Below, piece by piece: positions 26,901 through 35,344 of a stretch of DNA of 64,000 nt. The notes beneath the pieces are model-generated. The model did no database searches and was not told where the DNA came from. It saw nothing but the letters and a program-made list of their open reading frames with translations. The stretch is from Streptomyces sedi (GTDB taxonomy: Bacteria > Actinomycetota > Actinomycetes > Streptomycetales > Streptomycetaceae). The position numbers and the translations under genes are program-made. The stretch lies in the NCBI RefSeq assembly GCF_006335015.1, contig NZ_VDGT01000004.1, forward strand, positions 124,001 through 188,000. The letters run 5' to 3'. Numbering within the stretch: the stretch's first letter is position 1; the number at the start of each line of letters is the position of its first letter.

Positions 26901-29900
26901 CCGTGCCGGGGGTGCGGCCCCGGTAGCCGAAGACGATCCTCGGCTCCGGCGCCCCCGCCAGCACGGCGGACGTCTCCGCGTTGAGCCAGCGCAGCAGGCC
27001 GAAGCCGGCGCCGCGGCCCGGCAGGGCGCGCAGCTGGCCGGCGACCCGGCCCAGCGCCTCGGCCGGCACCTCGCCGGGGTCGACGGCCGCCGGGTAGCTG
27101 TTGGCGAACCAGCCGACCGTGCGCGACAGATCGGCCCCGCCCGAACCCTCGCCCCTGCCGTGCTCCACGATCTCCACCAGCGTGCGCCGCCCGCCGCCCA
27201 GCCCGCGCTCCGCGCGCCACTCGGCGACCGCGACGCCGAGCGCCGTCAGCAGCACGTCCACCGTGTTCACCGGGAGGCCGGGGACCGACAGTCCGGCGCC
27301 GGCGCGCAGCACGGCGGCCGACACCGCCGGGTCGACCGTCACGGTGTGCCGTCCCGCGCCCGCGCCGCCCGGCGCCACCGGCGCGTCCGGCGCGTCCAAC
27401 ACCTGCCGCCAGCCGTCCAGCTCGGCGGAGCGCGCGGCGGCCTGCCGCGCCAGGTCCAGGGCCAGGGCGCGCGCCGAGGTGCGCACCGCCGGCAGATGGG
27501 GCGTGGCGCCGGCGGCCAACGCCCGGTAGGCCGCGTGCAGATCGGGCAGCAGCACCCGCCAGGACGCGTCGTCGATCACCAGCCGGTGCGCCACGACCAG
27601 CAGCCGCCCGGCCCGCCCCGGCCCGGTGTCCAGCCACACCAGCCGCAGCATCACGCCGTCCCTCGGCGACAGCTCGCCGGCCGCCTCGGCCAGCGCCGCG
27701 TCCACCGAGGCGCCCAACTCCCGCTCGTAACGGCCGAACACGTCGACCCGCCGGAACGCGCCCGCCGCGTCACCCGTGCCCGGCTCGGCGATCTCCAGCG
27801 CCCAGCCGATCGCGGCCGAGCCGACCAGCCTGCCGCGCAGCGCGTCATGGTGGTCGAGCACCGCGCCCAACGCCCCGACCAGCGCCGACTCGTCCAGCCC
27901 GCCGGGCACCTGGAGCACCATCGCCTGGTGCCCCTCCGGGCTTCCGTGCCGCTCGGCGAGCGCCAGCAGCTGCGGCGTCGCCGGCAGCAGCCCGACGCCC
28001 GAGGGGCCGCCGGCCGCGCGCCCGGCCGCCGCGCCCAGATACTCCAACTGCCCGTGGGGCCGCCACCGCGCCAGCTGCCCGGTGCGGAACATCCGCGCCC
28101 CGGGACCGCCGAACGGGCAGGCCACCAGCCGCTCCGCCGTCGTGTCGGCGCGCCCCGTGTAGCCCCGCGCCACGCCGGCGCCCAGCAGATACAGCTCGCC
28201 CGCGACCCCCACCGGCACCGGCCGCAGCGCCGCGTCCAGCACGAACGCCCGCGTCCCGACGACCGGCCCGCCGAGCGACGGCGGCTGCCCGCCGCCCAGC
28301 GGCGTGCTGACCACGGCCAACGCGCTGGTCTCCGCCGCCGAGAGGCCGCCGACCAGCGTCCGGCCGCGCGACCAGCGCGCTACCAGCGCGGCGTCCACCT
28401 CGGTGCCGTCCAGCACCAGCACCCGCAGCCAGGGCAGCTGCTCGGGCGTGGCGCCCGACAGCGCCGCCGCGTCGACCAGCGCGTGTGTCACCTGCCACTG
28501 CGTCATCAGCTCGGTCGGCAGCCGCCGTTCACCCGCGTCCGCGGGCGCGACCAGCAGGGCGGCGCCCGTGGTCAGTGCCACCGTCAGCTCCAGCAGCGAG
28601 CCCGTGGAGCCCGGCCTGGCGTACATCAACACCCGGTCGTTGCCGGTGAAGACGAAGCGCTGCGCGGCCGTCGCGCTCAGGCTCGCCAGCCCCGTGTGCG
28701 GTACCACCGTCGCGCCCCGTGCCCCGCCGGCGTCCACCAGCAGCGCCGCGTGCGCCGGCTGGAGCCGGCGACGGCGGTCGGAGTCCGTCGGGTTCGTCGA
28801 CTCGGCCCTGCCCAGCTCGACCAGGGTGTCCGGCGCGTCCAGCGGCAACGTCGGCACCTCGGCGCGCGCCCCCGTCGTGAACGCCGCCGCGCACGCCCGG
28901 GTGGTGAGCGTCAGCGCGGGCCGCACCCCGGCCGGCCACGCGTCGCGGCCGGCCGGGTCGACCGGCAACGAGACCGCGCCCGCCTTGGCCACCGCGAGCG
29001 TCGCCACCACCAGATCGACGGACCTCGGCAGCGGCAACGCCACCACGTCCTCCGGGCCGACGCCGCGCGCGATCAGCAGCCGCGCCAGCCGGTTGGCCCG
29101 CCCGTTCAACTCGCCGTAGGTCGCCAGCCCGTGCTCGCCCAGCAGCGCCGGCCGCTCGGGCCCCCGTTTGACCTGCTGCTCGAAGAGCTCCGGCAGGGTG
29201 CGCGCCCACAGCGGCACCCCCGAGTTGTTGAAGTCGACCAGGACCCGCTGCCGCTCGGCCGGGTCCAGCACGTCCACGGCGCCGACCGGCTGCTCCGGGT
29301 CGTCGGCCAGCGCCACCAGCAGCCGCTCAAGGCAGCCGGCCAGCCGCTCCACCGCCGGCTGGTCGAAGATGTCAGGCCGGTAGTCGAAGCGCAGCCTCAG
29401 ATCAGGCGCCGCGCTGCCCAGCACCGTCAACGGCTGCGGTGAGCAGTCCAACTCCCGCACGCCCACCAGCCGGGGACCGCCCGCCGGCGCGCCGTCCGCC
29501 AGCGCGTCGGCGACCGAACGCACCCCGAAGCCCACCACCGTGTCGAAGAGCCCGTCCGTCGGCCGCGGCGGCGTCGCGTAGGGCAGCGGCTCCAACGCCC
29601 GCTGCCCTTCCGAAACCCGCCGCAACAGGTCAAGCAGCGTCTCCTCGGGCCCGAGCGCCACCCGCAGCGGCAACACCCCCGCCAGCGCGTCCAGCAGCGA
29701 ACCGCTGCCCGCCACCTCCGCCGGACGCCCCGGCAGCGCACTGCCCAACACGACCTCGGAACGCCCCGTGAACCGCCCCAGCACCAGCGCCCACGCCGCG
29801 TGCAGCACCGCCGACAGCGTCGAACCCGTCCGGTCCACCAGCCCGTTCAACCGGTCGGAGAGCCCGACCGGCAGCGGATGCGCGTACGACTCCCGCGCCA

Positions 29901-30561
29901 ACGGCACCCGCCGGTCGCCCGAACGGGTGAGAAAACCGGGCTGCCTGATCTCGCCCAACACCCGCTGCCACGCCGCCGCGTCGGCCTCCGCGTCCCTGGC
30001 CGCCTGCCAGTCGAACCAGCCGCGCGACGACGGCGGCTCCGGCAGCTCCTCGTCCGAACCGCCCGCCGCCAGCAGCGCCAGCAACTCGGCGACCAGCAAC
30101 GGCCGCGCCCACCTGTCCAGCGCCAACTGGTGGTGCGTCACCAGCAGCAGATGCCGCTCGGGCGCCGTCCGCAGCAGCGTGAACCGCACCAGCGGCGGCT
30201 CCGCCGGCGCCAACCGCCGCCCGCGCTCCACCTCGGCCAGCCGCGCCACCTCGCGCTCCCGCAGCAGCGGCGGCAACGCGCTCAGGTCGTGCTCGACGAA
30301 CGGCAACTCGGGGTCCGCCGGGAGGAACCGCACCGGTCGCGCCGCGTCCTCGGCCAGGAACCCGGCCGTCAACGCCGGGTGCCGACGCAGCAACGTGCCG
30401 ATCGAGGCACGCAACGCCGCGACGTCCAGGGGCCCTTCCCACGCGCACTCCACCTGCCCGGTCAGCAGCGCCAGCGCCTGCTCGTCGGCGAGGGCGCGGG
30501 AGAGCAGATCGCGTTGCGAGGGCGACAGCGGAGCGACATCCGCGAGCCTGGACTTGCCCAT
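20911..30561 (-). CDS. Giant NRPS-like protein with truncated A domains and no visible carrier domains
   Basis: Single 3216-aa open frame. Approximate order: C-type domain (1-440, HHQLALD keeps the HHxxxD residues), A-domain N-terminal part (455-845), E-type domain (860-1290, AHRLVIDDASW, VGWFANSYP), C-type (1310-1740, AHRLLLDDRS), A part (1745-2195), repeat-rich linker (2200-2450), A remnant (2455-2700), Pro-Ala linker, E-type domain (2745-3210, AHQLVVDGVSW, YGLLRYL). In each A part the TSGSTGxPKG loop is absent, TGD reads TGQ or TGA, and the chain stops near LEYLG: the A C-terminal subdomain, the NGK motif and the following carrier domain are all missing. The second His of HHxxxD is lost in every domain except the first C. 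No GGxS-type carrier motif is visible. The ATG at 30561 has GGGGAG upstream. The frame has no interruption, so it is probably maintained. Role unknown. Confidence 0.85.
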   Translation of the reverse strand: MGKSRLADVAPLSPSQRDLLSRALADEQALALLTGQVECAWEGPLDVAALRASIGTLLRRHPALTAGFLAEDAARPVRFLPADPELPFVEHDLSALPPLLREREVARLAEVERGRRLAPAEPPLVRFTLLRTAPERHLLLVTHHQLALDRWARPLLVAELLALLAAGGSDEELPEPPSSRGWFDWQAARDAEADAAAWQRVLGEIRQPGFLTRSGDRRVPLARESYAHPLPVGLSDRLNGLVDRTGSTLSAVLHAAWALVLGRFTGRSEVVLGSALPGRPAEVAGSGSLLDALAGVLPLRVALGPEETLLDLLRRVSEGQRALEPLPYATPPRPTDGLFDTVVGFGVRSVADALADGAPAGGPRLVGVRELDCSPQPLTVLGSAAPDLRLRFDYRPDIFDQPAVERLAGCLERLLVALADDPEQPVGAVDVLDPAERQRVLVDFNNSGVPLWARTLPELFEQQVKRGPERPALLGEHGLATYGELNGRANRLARLLIARGVGPEDVVALPLPRSVDLVVATLAVAKAGAVSLPVDPAGRDAWPAGVRPALTLTTRACAAAFTTGARAEVPTLPLDAPDTLVELGRAESTNPTDSDRRRRLQPAHAALLVDAGGARGATVVPHTGLASLSATAAQRFVFTGNDRVLMYARPGSTGSLLELTVALTTGAALLVAPADAGERRLPTELMTQWQVTHALVDAAALSGATPEQLPWLRVLVLDGTEVDAALVARWSRGRTLVGGLSAAETSALAVVSTPLGGGQPPSLGGPVVGTRAFVLDAALRPVPVGVAGELYLLGAGVARGYTGRADTTAERLVACPFGGPGARMFRTGQLARWRPHGQLEYLGAAAGRAAGGPSGVGLLPATPQLLALAERHGSPEGHQAMVLQVPGGLDESALVGALGAVLDHHDALRGRLVGSAAIGWALEIAEPGTGDAAGAFRRVDVFGRYERELGASVDAALAEAAGELSPRDGVMLRLVWLDTGPGRAGRLLVVAHRLVIDDASWRVLLPDLHAAYRALAAGATPHLPAVRTSARALALDLARQAAARSAELDGWRQVLDAPDAPVAPGGAGAGRHTVTVDPAVSAAVLRAGAGLSVPGLPVNTVDVLLTALGVAVAEWRAERGLGGGRRTLVEIVEHGRGEGSGGADLSRTVGWFANSYPAAVDPGEVPAEALGRVAGQLRALPGRGAGFGLLRWLNAETSAVLAGAPEPRIVFGYRGRTPGTGQDSDWLPVSEAAEDGRAPLPPGRQLGLEVRTVESGRGPVLTAEWRGGDGLGEAELTAIAGHWLAALADLAGQRPADAGPPAAEPAALTGPGPLTARQSELLGALAPGEGRAAVHAAQLTLDLEGPLDAARLRGALDALLRRHDALRTGLAPAGAEAPRPAGDLPWQEIDLGDVPAHRQDGRLLSVRRSERDQPFALDAPPLARGALVRLGADRHQLVLTAHRLLLDDRSLSLLPGELLHLYAADDLAAVPAAPSYRAALPELTALDGEADLAAWRAVLADLGGPTLAAEAPGAPDTARETVAVELSDSVTERLTATLHARGVPLEAAAHAAWALALGALTGRRDVVLGVTAPGRSPEAAGALGPFDHTVPLRVRIDPAEPLTELLGRVHAERTALLPHGRVTLAALRQLAGAGTLFDSSVLVREPARPAHAGEPRLTSVGRLDAEATPVTLAVVPGERLTLRLGHRPDALGGAAAARLLGRVRQLLTALALTPGARTAAVGRPGEAERVRLTAFQGRAERARATETAVERFERQVSERRDAPALVTEAGELSYAELNLRANRLARLLIQSGIGAERVVAIALPRSADLVVAMLGVLKSGAAHLLLDPTEPLVRTERLLTAAAPLLLITDQANSGRLRTGLGPGRLILDDPGVVRQLTSGFGEPNDPEPASDGPSDGSLDSEATTQLRLSDVAGGRPDQDTAADRDRPAGNAGDPTDAERVAPLRGASPAYVSHARDQASGPGALVTQAGVAALADAALRLTGLTAGSRSLATARPGDPEAERAVYAALLNGATLVLPAQVPGGQALATLLGQAAVSHLTLGDQELTTLGLAGPLPEGLVVVVPGTPRTAREAGARPAALVTRAVPESGVPATVTGPQGPEGLDGLDGAALWGTPAPGMRLQVLDGLLRTASIGVAGELYVTGPSLARGYAGQPGATAARLVADPHGEPGARMLRTGAVVRWTEDGRLVGAAPRAADPAEAPGPVPDYRQTLPVPVASPAPVDPRVTGAPVDEPAADPGTTMMLKLPPPPEAADAASTAEPEAAPPNPTMALRVDNLPEPGADRPATNDAPAEPPNPTVALRIDNLPEPGADRPATNDVPAEPPNPTVALRIDNLPEREAAPSTGEVGVPRNDAPAAVSEPEAETGTEPETGTEPETEPETETETAFPATAFEAEPASEPASEPEAAPAPAPAPAPETAPAPAPAPRAETDRAAESPSVASRSTNAGTNAGGAPLGAGPRATVPDAFRVQVAKTPAAPAVALSGDTLSYAELYERVGRLTAVLMGREIGPGAKVALGVARSADLVVGLLATLASGAAASTETSEADLTLVAAEAGSGELALDRPEIAVTPAPRSPVAVAVDQPALVGPDGSVSHGEVVDRALRAADDLAALRERAPDGSALLEILGTLLNGGTVEAGGPPSGAARTAHEPEPRDVQAEGAPEPSALTAPVESAPPETETVTAATEEAAHTEVAHTEVAHDAAKHMEAARVEAEPPAPAPAPAPAPAPAPAVAHDSGTGELPLPPNARWLRERGGPLAGCHQSVLVRTPGGADEQSLADALQAVVDHHAGLRLTLTTEPADGTDDAEAGQTNQAGQARTEGTGEPFWTLRVREPGAVNAAFCLTRAEVLGLEGEDLYPTLRDEADHLVGELDPEQGETLRAVWFDSGFDEPGYLLLAAHQLVVDGVSWRVLLEDLATAYAAVVDGGTPELPPVGTSVRAWAERITADSEEREDELPLWEEILEWSDGALTDRPFLPEEPATTRSLTVSLSAEEGATALLGTGRAAGAEGDPLAVLLAGLALSVGDWRRRRGMSEGQGLLVDLLDTARRSGAERTVGWLAAPHPVRLDLAGVGRDEAVARVAETLGEVPDEGLGYGLLRYLEPELAEDLAEAAQPQLGFAWLGRFPAAEAGDADADWKLVADGGGVGLPGPAGARGTRLSHGLEISCHVQELASGPRLVIGWRWPEGLWARESVNELAEGLLAALSALAGRESEVTVG
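23555..23815 (-). repeat. 87-bp tandem repeat inside the NRPS-like gene
   Basis: Three copies, the last partial, start at 23555, 23642 and 23729, keeping frame (29 aa). Each encodes NPT-V/M-ALR-I/V-DNLPE followed by an Ala/Asp-rich stretch. A fourth diverged version (TTMMLKLPPPPE) precedes them in the protein. Flanking tracts of Ala-Pro and Glu-Thr/Pro make the linker strongly low-complexity. Confidence 0.85.
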
Positions 30562-30850
30562 AACTCGGACTCCCCAATTCCCGGTCCAGCTAGGCTGGCA
30601 CCGTGCTGGACATACAGCGGTTCCCCCCGTAGCAGACCATCCGGGCGGCCTCCCGTCGGTGCCCGATGCAGCTTCCGGAAACCCTGGCCATCGGTACGAC
30701 CGGAATCCCTGGCCATCGGTGCAGCTTCAGGAAAACTGGGCCCGCTCCCCGTCATGGGCGGCCGTTCGGTGACAGTCTGGACATCGCTCGTCACACACCA
30801 GCGTCACGGGCCTCGCCCCCACACACCCGCTAGCCCCCAGGGCAGGATCG

Positions 30851-32821
30851 ATGGAACTGGCGTTCTTCCTCGTCATCGCCGCCGCCACACTCGCCTTCTT
30901 CGTCGCCGCGCTCTCCGCCGGCGCCGGCCGCATCCTGGGGCTGCGTCTCGGCCTGATCAGAGCCACCCTCACGGGCGGTGCCGGCGCCGCCGTCTTCTGG
31001 ATGGTCGGCCAGCTGATGGGTGACGCCCGAGGCGGCGCCCTGATCACGGTCCAGCTCGGCCTCGCCGCCGTCGCCGCCCTGCTCTTCCTGGCGCTCTCCG
31101 AGGTGCTGCTGCCGACCGGTTCCCTTGCCAACGTGGTCCGTTGGCCCGGCCGCATCCGCCGCCAGATCGCCAGGACCCGTCGCTACTCGGCGCTCAGCCG
31201 CATCGCCATCCGCCACGGCCTCGGCAGCGCCCTCAGCGGCCGGGGCCGCAGCCGAAAGGGACGCCCGGCCAGCGGCGAGAGCTACCGCTCCACCGCGATC
31301 AACCTCAGGCTCGCCCTGGAGGAGGCCGGCGCCACCTTCGTCAAGGTCGGCCAGCTCCTCTCCACCCGCTACGACCTGCTGCCGATGGAGTTCATCGAGG
31401 AGCTGGCCCAACTCCAGCACCAGGTCGCGCCCGAGCCCACCGAGCGCATCACCCCCGTCCTCCGCGAGGCGCTCGGCGCCGACCCCTCGGAGATCTTCGC
31501 CGAGTTCGACCCCCAGCCGCTGGCCGCCGGCTCCATGGCCCAGGTCTACCGGGCCCGGCTGCACAACGGCGACGCGGTCGCGGTCAAGGTGCAGCGCCCC
31601 AGCGCGCGCGACGTCGTCGAGCAGGACCTCGACATCCTCTTCCGCCTCAGCAGCAAGCTGGAGCAACACACGGACTGGGGGAGGAACTTCGGCGCCACCG
31701 AGCTGGCCGCCGGCTTCGCCGCCTCCCTCCACGAGGAGCTGGACCTGCGCGTCGAGGCGCGCAACATGGTCGCCATCGCCGCCTCGGCCGGCGCCGACGA
31801 CCCGGAGATCGACGTCGCCATCCCCCGCGTCTACGAGGAGCTGTCCTCCGAGCGGGTGCTCGTCCTGGAGTGGCTCGACGGCGTCACCCTCGACACGGCG
31901 GGCCCCGTCCTCGAAGAGCGCGGCCTCGACCCCACCGAGGTCGCCCGCAGGCTGCTGCGCTGCCTGCTGCAACAGATCATGACCGGCGGCGTCTTCCACG
32001 CCGACCCGCACCCGGGCAACATCATGCTGCTGGAGGACGGCCGCCTGGTGCTGCTGGACTTCGGCTCCGTCGGCCGCATCGACCGTTCCCTGCGCTCCTC
32101 GCTCCAGACCATGCTGCTGGCGATACACCGGCAGGACCCGGCCGCCCTGTGCGACGCCATGCTGGAGCTGGTCGAGCGCCACGAGGACACCGACGCCGAC
32201 CAACTGGAGCGCTCGCTCGGCCGGTTCATGGCCAAGCACCTGGCGCCCGGCGGCCCGCCCGACCAGGCCGCCATCTTCGCCGAGCTGTTCGTCATGGTCA
32301 CCGCGCACGGGCTGCGCGTGCCCCCGGAGTTGGCCGCCGTCTTCCGCGCCATCGGCACCATCACCGGCTCCGTGCAGCGGATCGCGCCCGACTTCGACCT
32401 GGTCGAGGAGGCCCAGTCGCTGGCCGCCGGCCAGATACAGGAGAAGCTCACCCCCGAGGCCGCCGGCCGCACCATCGCCGAGGAGACGCTCTCCCTGGTC
32501 CCGGTGATCCGCCGGCTGCCCCGCCGGATCGACCGCATCACCGACTCCCTGGAGGGCGGCCGACTCGGCTTCCAGGTACGGCTGTTGGCCGACCCACGGG
32601 ACCGCCGCTTCATCCGCGGCATCGTCAACGACGTGCTGCTGTCGTTCCTCGGCGGACTCATCGGACTGATGGGCGTGCTGCTCCTCCGCACCGACGACGC
32701 CGAGGCCAACGAGATCGCCGGCTCCCTCACCCTCTACGACGTCATCGGACTCAACCTGCTGATGTTCAGCGGTGTCCTGGTCCTGCGGGTGATCTTCTCG
32801 ATCATCCGCGCCCCCAGATGA
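30851..32821 (+). CDS. ABC1/UbiB-family kinase-like membrane protein
   Basis: 656-aa atypical kinase-like protein of the AarF/UbiB/ABC1 family. Family members are linked to quinone or lipid metabolism and are probably ATPases. The KxGQ motif appears as FVKVGQLLSTRYDLLP near residue 165. The Ala-rich loop AAGSMAQVYRA, VAVKVQRP with the ion-pair lysine, FHADPHPGN and LLDFGSVGRI are all present. Three N-terminal hydrophobic segments (about 4-25, 45-60, 65-90) and two C-terminal membrane helices (about 595-615 and 630-650) anchor it. The start is the ATG at 30851. It lies upstream of the SIMPL gene on the same strand and is not obviously part of the cluster. Confidence 0.93.
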   Translation: MELAFFLVIAAATLAFFVAALSAGAGRILGLRLGLIRATLTGGAGAAVFWMVGQLMGDARGGALITVQLGLAAVAALLFLALSEVLLPTGSLANVVRWPGRIRRQIARTRRYSALSRIAIRHGLGSALSGRGRSRKGRPASGESYRSTAINLRLALEEAGATFVKVGQLLSTRYDLLPMEFIEELAQLQHQVAPEPTERITPVLREALGADPSEIFAEFDPQPLAAGSMAQVYRARLHNGDAVAVKVQRPSARDVVEQDLDILFRLSSKLEQHTDWGRNFGATELAAGFAASLHEELDLRVEARNMVAIAASAGADDPEIDVAIPRVYEELSSERVLVLEWLDGVTLDTAGPVLEERGLDPTEVARRLLRCLLQQIMTGGVFHADPHPGNIMLLEDGRLVLLDFGSVGRIDRSLRSSLQTMLLAIHRQDPAALCDAMLELVERHEDTDADQLERSLGRFMAKHLAPGGPPDQAAIFAELFVMVTAHGLRVPPELAAVFRAIGTITGSVQRIAPDFDLVEEAQSLAAGQIQEKLTPEAAGRTIAEETLSLVPVIRRLPRRIDRITDSLEGGRLGFQVRLLADPRDRRFIRGIVNDVLLSFLGGLIGLMGVLLLRTDDAEANEIAGSLTLYDVIGLNLLMFSGVLVLRVIFSIIRAPR

Positions 32822-32913
32822 GCCGGTCGGCCCGGTCGGACTGTCAGTGCCCTCGCCTACGGTTCCACTGACCCCTTCGTCCGACTCCTCACTCCCCTCC
32901 CGGAGCAGCGCCC

Positions 32914-33612
32914 ATGACCCACGCGGAAAGCCCAGCCGACCACCCGACCACGGGACCGCGCGTCGCCGTGCGCGGCGAGGCCCGGCTCGAAGTCGACCCG
33001 GAGACCGCGCGGATCGGGGTCACGGTCGGCGCGCGCGGCAGCGACCGCCGCGCCGCGTTGAACGACCTGACGATGCGCAACAACGCGGTGCTGGACCTGC
33101 TCCGTTCCTACGGTGACGCGACGGAGAAGCTGGAGACCGGAGCGTTCTCCATCAGCCCCGAGCTGCGCGGTCGCGGCGAGCGGGTGCGGGCGTACCAGGG
33201 GAAGGTCCATGTCCAGGCGGTGTTCAACGACTTCACCGCGCTCGGCGAGGTGACGACGAGGCTCGCCGACCTGGAGCTGACCAGCGTCTCCGGCCCCTGG
33301 TGGGGCCTGCGCCCCGGTTCGCCCGTGCACCGCGAGGCCCGCCAGGAGGCCGTGCGCCAGGCCGTCGCCCGCGCCCGGGAGTACGCGGAGGCTGTGGGCT
33401 CGGAGTTGGCCGGGCTGATCGACATAGCCGACCTGGGCGCGGAGGGCCAGCCCGAGTTCGGCGCCGCCCGCGGCGGCTACGGCGCGGCGGCGGCCCCGGC
33501 GGGCCGCGCGGCGGCGTCTCCCGCCCCCGCGGCCCTCGACCTGGAGCCCAGGCGCCAGACGGTCCACGCCCGGATCAACGCGAGGTTCACCATCACCCCG
33601 CCGGTGCTCTGA
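32914..33612 (+). CDS. SIMPL-domain protein (DUF541)
   Basis: 232-aa SIMPL-domain protein. Key features are the strand VAVRGEARLEVDPETARIGV at the start, the NDLTMRNNAVLDLL helix, VRAYQGKVHVQAVFNDF, and the typical late segment AREYAEAVGSELAGLIDI. Cellular role is poorly defined in the family. It lacks a signal peptide, unlike many periplasmic SIMPL proteins. It has a GGAG site about 8 nt before the ATG and follows the ABC1 gene at a 92-bp gap on the same strand. Confidence 0.88.
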   Translation: MTHAESPADHPTTGPRVAVRGEARLEVDPETARIGVTVGARGSDRRAALNDLTMRNNAVLDLLRSYGDATEKLETGAFSISPELRGRGERVRAYQGKVHVQAVFNDFTALGEVTTRLADLELTSVSGPWWGLRPGSPVHREARQEAVRQAVARAREYAEAVGSELAGLIDIADLGAEGQPEFGAARGGYGAAAAPAGRAAASPAPAALDLEPRRQTVHARINARFTITPPVL

Positions 33613-33625
33613 CCTCTGACCGGGG

Positions 33626-33832
33626 TCAGCCCCGAGCGAGACCGAGGAACGCGTCCCAGGCGGCGGCGGGGATCAGCAGGTGGGGTCCGGTGGGGTTCTT
33701 GGAGTCGCGGACGGGGACGGCGCCGGGCTGGTCGTCCCGGACCTCCAGGCAGTTGTCCGCGTTGGGGCCACTGTAGGAGGACTTGCGCCATCCACGCGTT
33801 GCGGCGGCGACGGGGATGGAGCGGTTGGTCAT
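33626..33832 (-). CDS. DUF397 protein
   Basis: 68-aa DUF397 protein with the family core GWRKSSYSGPNADNCLEV, PVRDSKNPTGPHLLIPAAAWDAFL. Members are small partners of XRE-family regulators in actinomycetes. The start overlaps the stop of the upstream XRE gene by 4 nt, so the two are translated together. Confidence 0.95.
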   Translation of the reverse strand: MTNRSIPVAAATRGWRKSSYSGPNADNCLEVRDDQPGAVPVRDSKNPTGPHLLIPAAAWDAFLGLARG

Positions 33833-34623
33833 GGCGTGAGGTGATCCTTCGCGATGGCCCTCATCAGAGTGAGGGAGTCTTCCTGGGGCAAGGCTTCGCC
33901 CAACGCCAAATCGTATGTGTTCTGGAGCCTTTGAACTACGGCAGGGGCGTCATGCAACCGGCCGAATTCGTGGCCCTCGCTGTAGGCACATGGCGGCTGG
34001 TCTTCGAACCACATGAGGGTCAGCGTGCCCTCCATCAGTGGGTAGGCGTTCTGCAGTGGCATCACATGGGTTCTGATTCTGCCCACCTCGGTTAGCTCCA
34101 CCAAGTGGCCGATCTGCTGTGACATCACCTCTCGGCTACCTACCGTACGGCGCAGTGCGGCCTCGTCGATCAACGCCCACAGTACGGGTGACACGGGGTC
34201 ATCCAGTACGCGGGAACGATTCAGGCGAGCGACAACCCGCCTGTCACGCTCCGCCTCACCCACCGGAGGGAAGGCCGATCCCAGAACGGCCTTCGCGTAG
34301 TCCTCGGTTTGCAGCAGGCCGGGTACGTAGGACAGGGCGAACTCTCGGATGATCGTGGCCTGTTGTTGCAGTGGCTCGACCGGCTCGAAGTAGTCGGCAA
34401 GGGCCCGCTCGTCACCTCCCCCAGGCAGGAACGTGCTGAGCACATCCCCGGTGTTCAGCGCCTTGTCCAGCCTGCGGGCGTCCTCGCGGGACGGGACCCG
34501 GCGACCGCCCTCGATGTGGGAGATGTGCGAGCGGGTCATGATCGCCCGCTCCGCCAGCTCCTGTTGTGTGAGGCCGGCGCTCTCGCGTTGGGCCCTCAAC
34601 CACTCCCCATAGGTGTTGCTCAT
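33829..34623 (-). CDS. XRE-family regulator with DUF5753 C-terminal domain
   Basis: 264-aa regulator. An N-terminal helix-turn-helix (LTQQELAERAIMTRSHISHI, residues about 18-40) is followed by a DUF5753-type region (IREFALSYVPGLLQTEDYA, VVARLNRSRVL, PLMEGTLTLMWFEDQPP). It pairs with the DUF397 protein; such pairs are linked to development and antibiotic control in Streptomyces (whiJ-like modules, established knowledge). It is divergent from the 34780 gene; the 156-bp gap may hold a shared operator. Confidence 0.93.
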   Translation of the reverse strand: MSNTYGEWLRAQRESAGLTQQELAERAIMTRSHISHIEGGRRVPSREDARRLDKALNTGDVLSTFLPGGGDERALADYFEPVEPLQQQATIIREFALSYVPGLLQTEDYAKAVLGSAFPPVGEAERDRRVVARLNRSRVLDDPVSPVLWALIDEAALRRTVGSREVMSQQIGHLVELTEVGRIRTHVMPLQNAYPLMEGTLTLMWFEDQPPCAYSEGHEFGRLHDAPAVVQRLQNTYDLALGEALPQEDSLTLMRAIAKDHLTP

Positions 34624-34779
34624 CGTTGCCTCTCCTGCGACGGGTCGACTGTCACCCGCGACTCTCTGGCCAGGCTAGTTGCGTTGGTTCCAGGCTGTGA
34701 GGGGTTCGCTACAGATCGGTCGCCAACTGTCGATCTTCTGCGTCGACCACACCAGAACCTGAGTCAAGGAGCACCCAAG

Positions 34780-35181
34780 ATGATCGTTATCGACGACAAG
34801 CCGGCCCGACTGCTGCCCTGGGAGGACGCGTTGGGACGGCCCTGCTATCTCGCCGGCGGCGGACGCGGCCGGGTCACCGCGTTCGCGGACGAGGCCGAGC
34901 GGAAGCAGATGCGGTACGCGGAGCTGTTGATCGACCTCAGCGACGGCATGATCGAGGACGAGAGCTGCGAGCGCGCCGATCTCGCCGACCTCGGCACCTG
35001 CCTCACCGCCGCACTCCGCGACCTCCACCGCATCGCCCGCAGCCGGGGCAGCCGCCTGGACCACTACCTGACTCAGGAGTTGGAGGCCGAGTCCCCGGAG
35101 CCCGACGACCCCACCGCGTCCGACGAAGAGGAAGCCGACGACGGCGACGGAAGCGACGACGGGGAGCCGTCGGCAGGCTGA
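34780..35181 (+). CDS. Hypothetical acidic protein next to XRE/DUF397 pair
   Basis: 133-aa protein of unknown function. The N-terminal 90 residues are ordinary globular sequence (LPWEDALGRPCYLAGGG, ELLIDLSDGMI, LTAALRDLHRIARSRGS); the last 40 are nearly all Asp, Glu, Ser and Gly, a disordered acidic tail. AAGGAG precedes the ATG by 6 nt. It is divergent from the XRE gene, which suggests control by it. No catalytic motif is visible. Confidence 0.75.
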   Translation: MIVIDDKPARLLPWEDALGRPCYLAGGGRGRVTAFADEAERKQMRYAELLIDLSDGMIEDESCERADLADLGTCLTAALRDLHRIARSRGSRLDHYLTQELEAESPEPDDPTASDEEEADDGDGSDDGEPSAG

Positions 35182-35344
35182 GACGTTGGGCAGAACCGCC
35201 CGTCGAACGGCCGGCCGCCTGCTACGCCCGGCTCCGCCGCGTGCGCCGCCCGGCGGAGCCGTCGCTCGCGCGCCGTCGAATGGCGCGAACACGCTCCCAC
35301 CCGGGGCCTCGTTCCCGGTATCGCCGTGGATACCCACGGTGACT

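Noticed and set aside
24064..29442. Very long open frame on the plus strand (about 1800 codons)
   Set aside because: It is antisense to the NRPS-like gene; its translation is Arg/Gln/His-rich with no domains, as expected opposite a high-GC gene.
20911..30561. Reading the giant gene as a normal NRPS with amino-acid specificity
   Set aside because: A-domain core motifs and carrier domains are missing, so no substrate code can be assigned.
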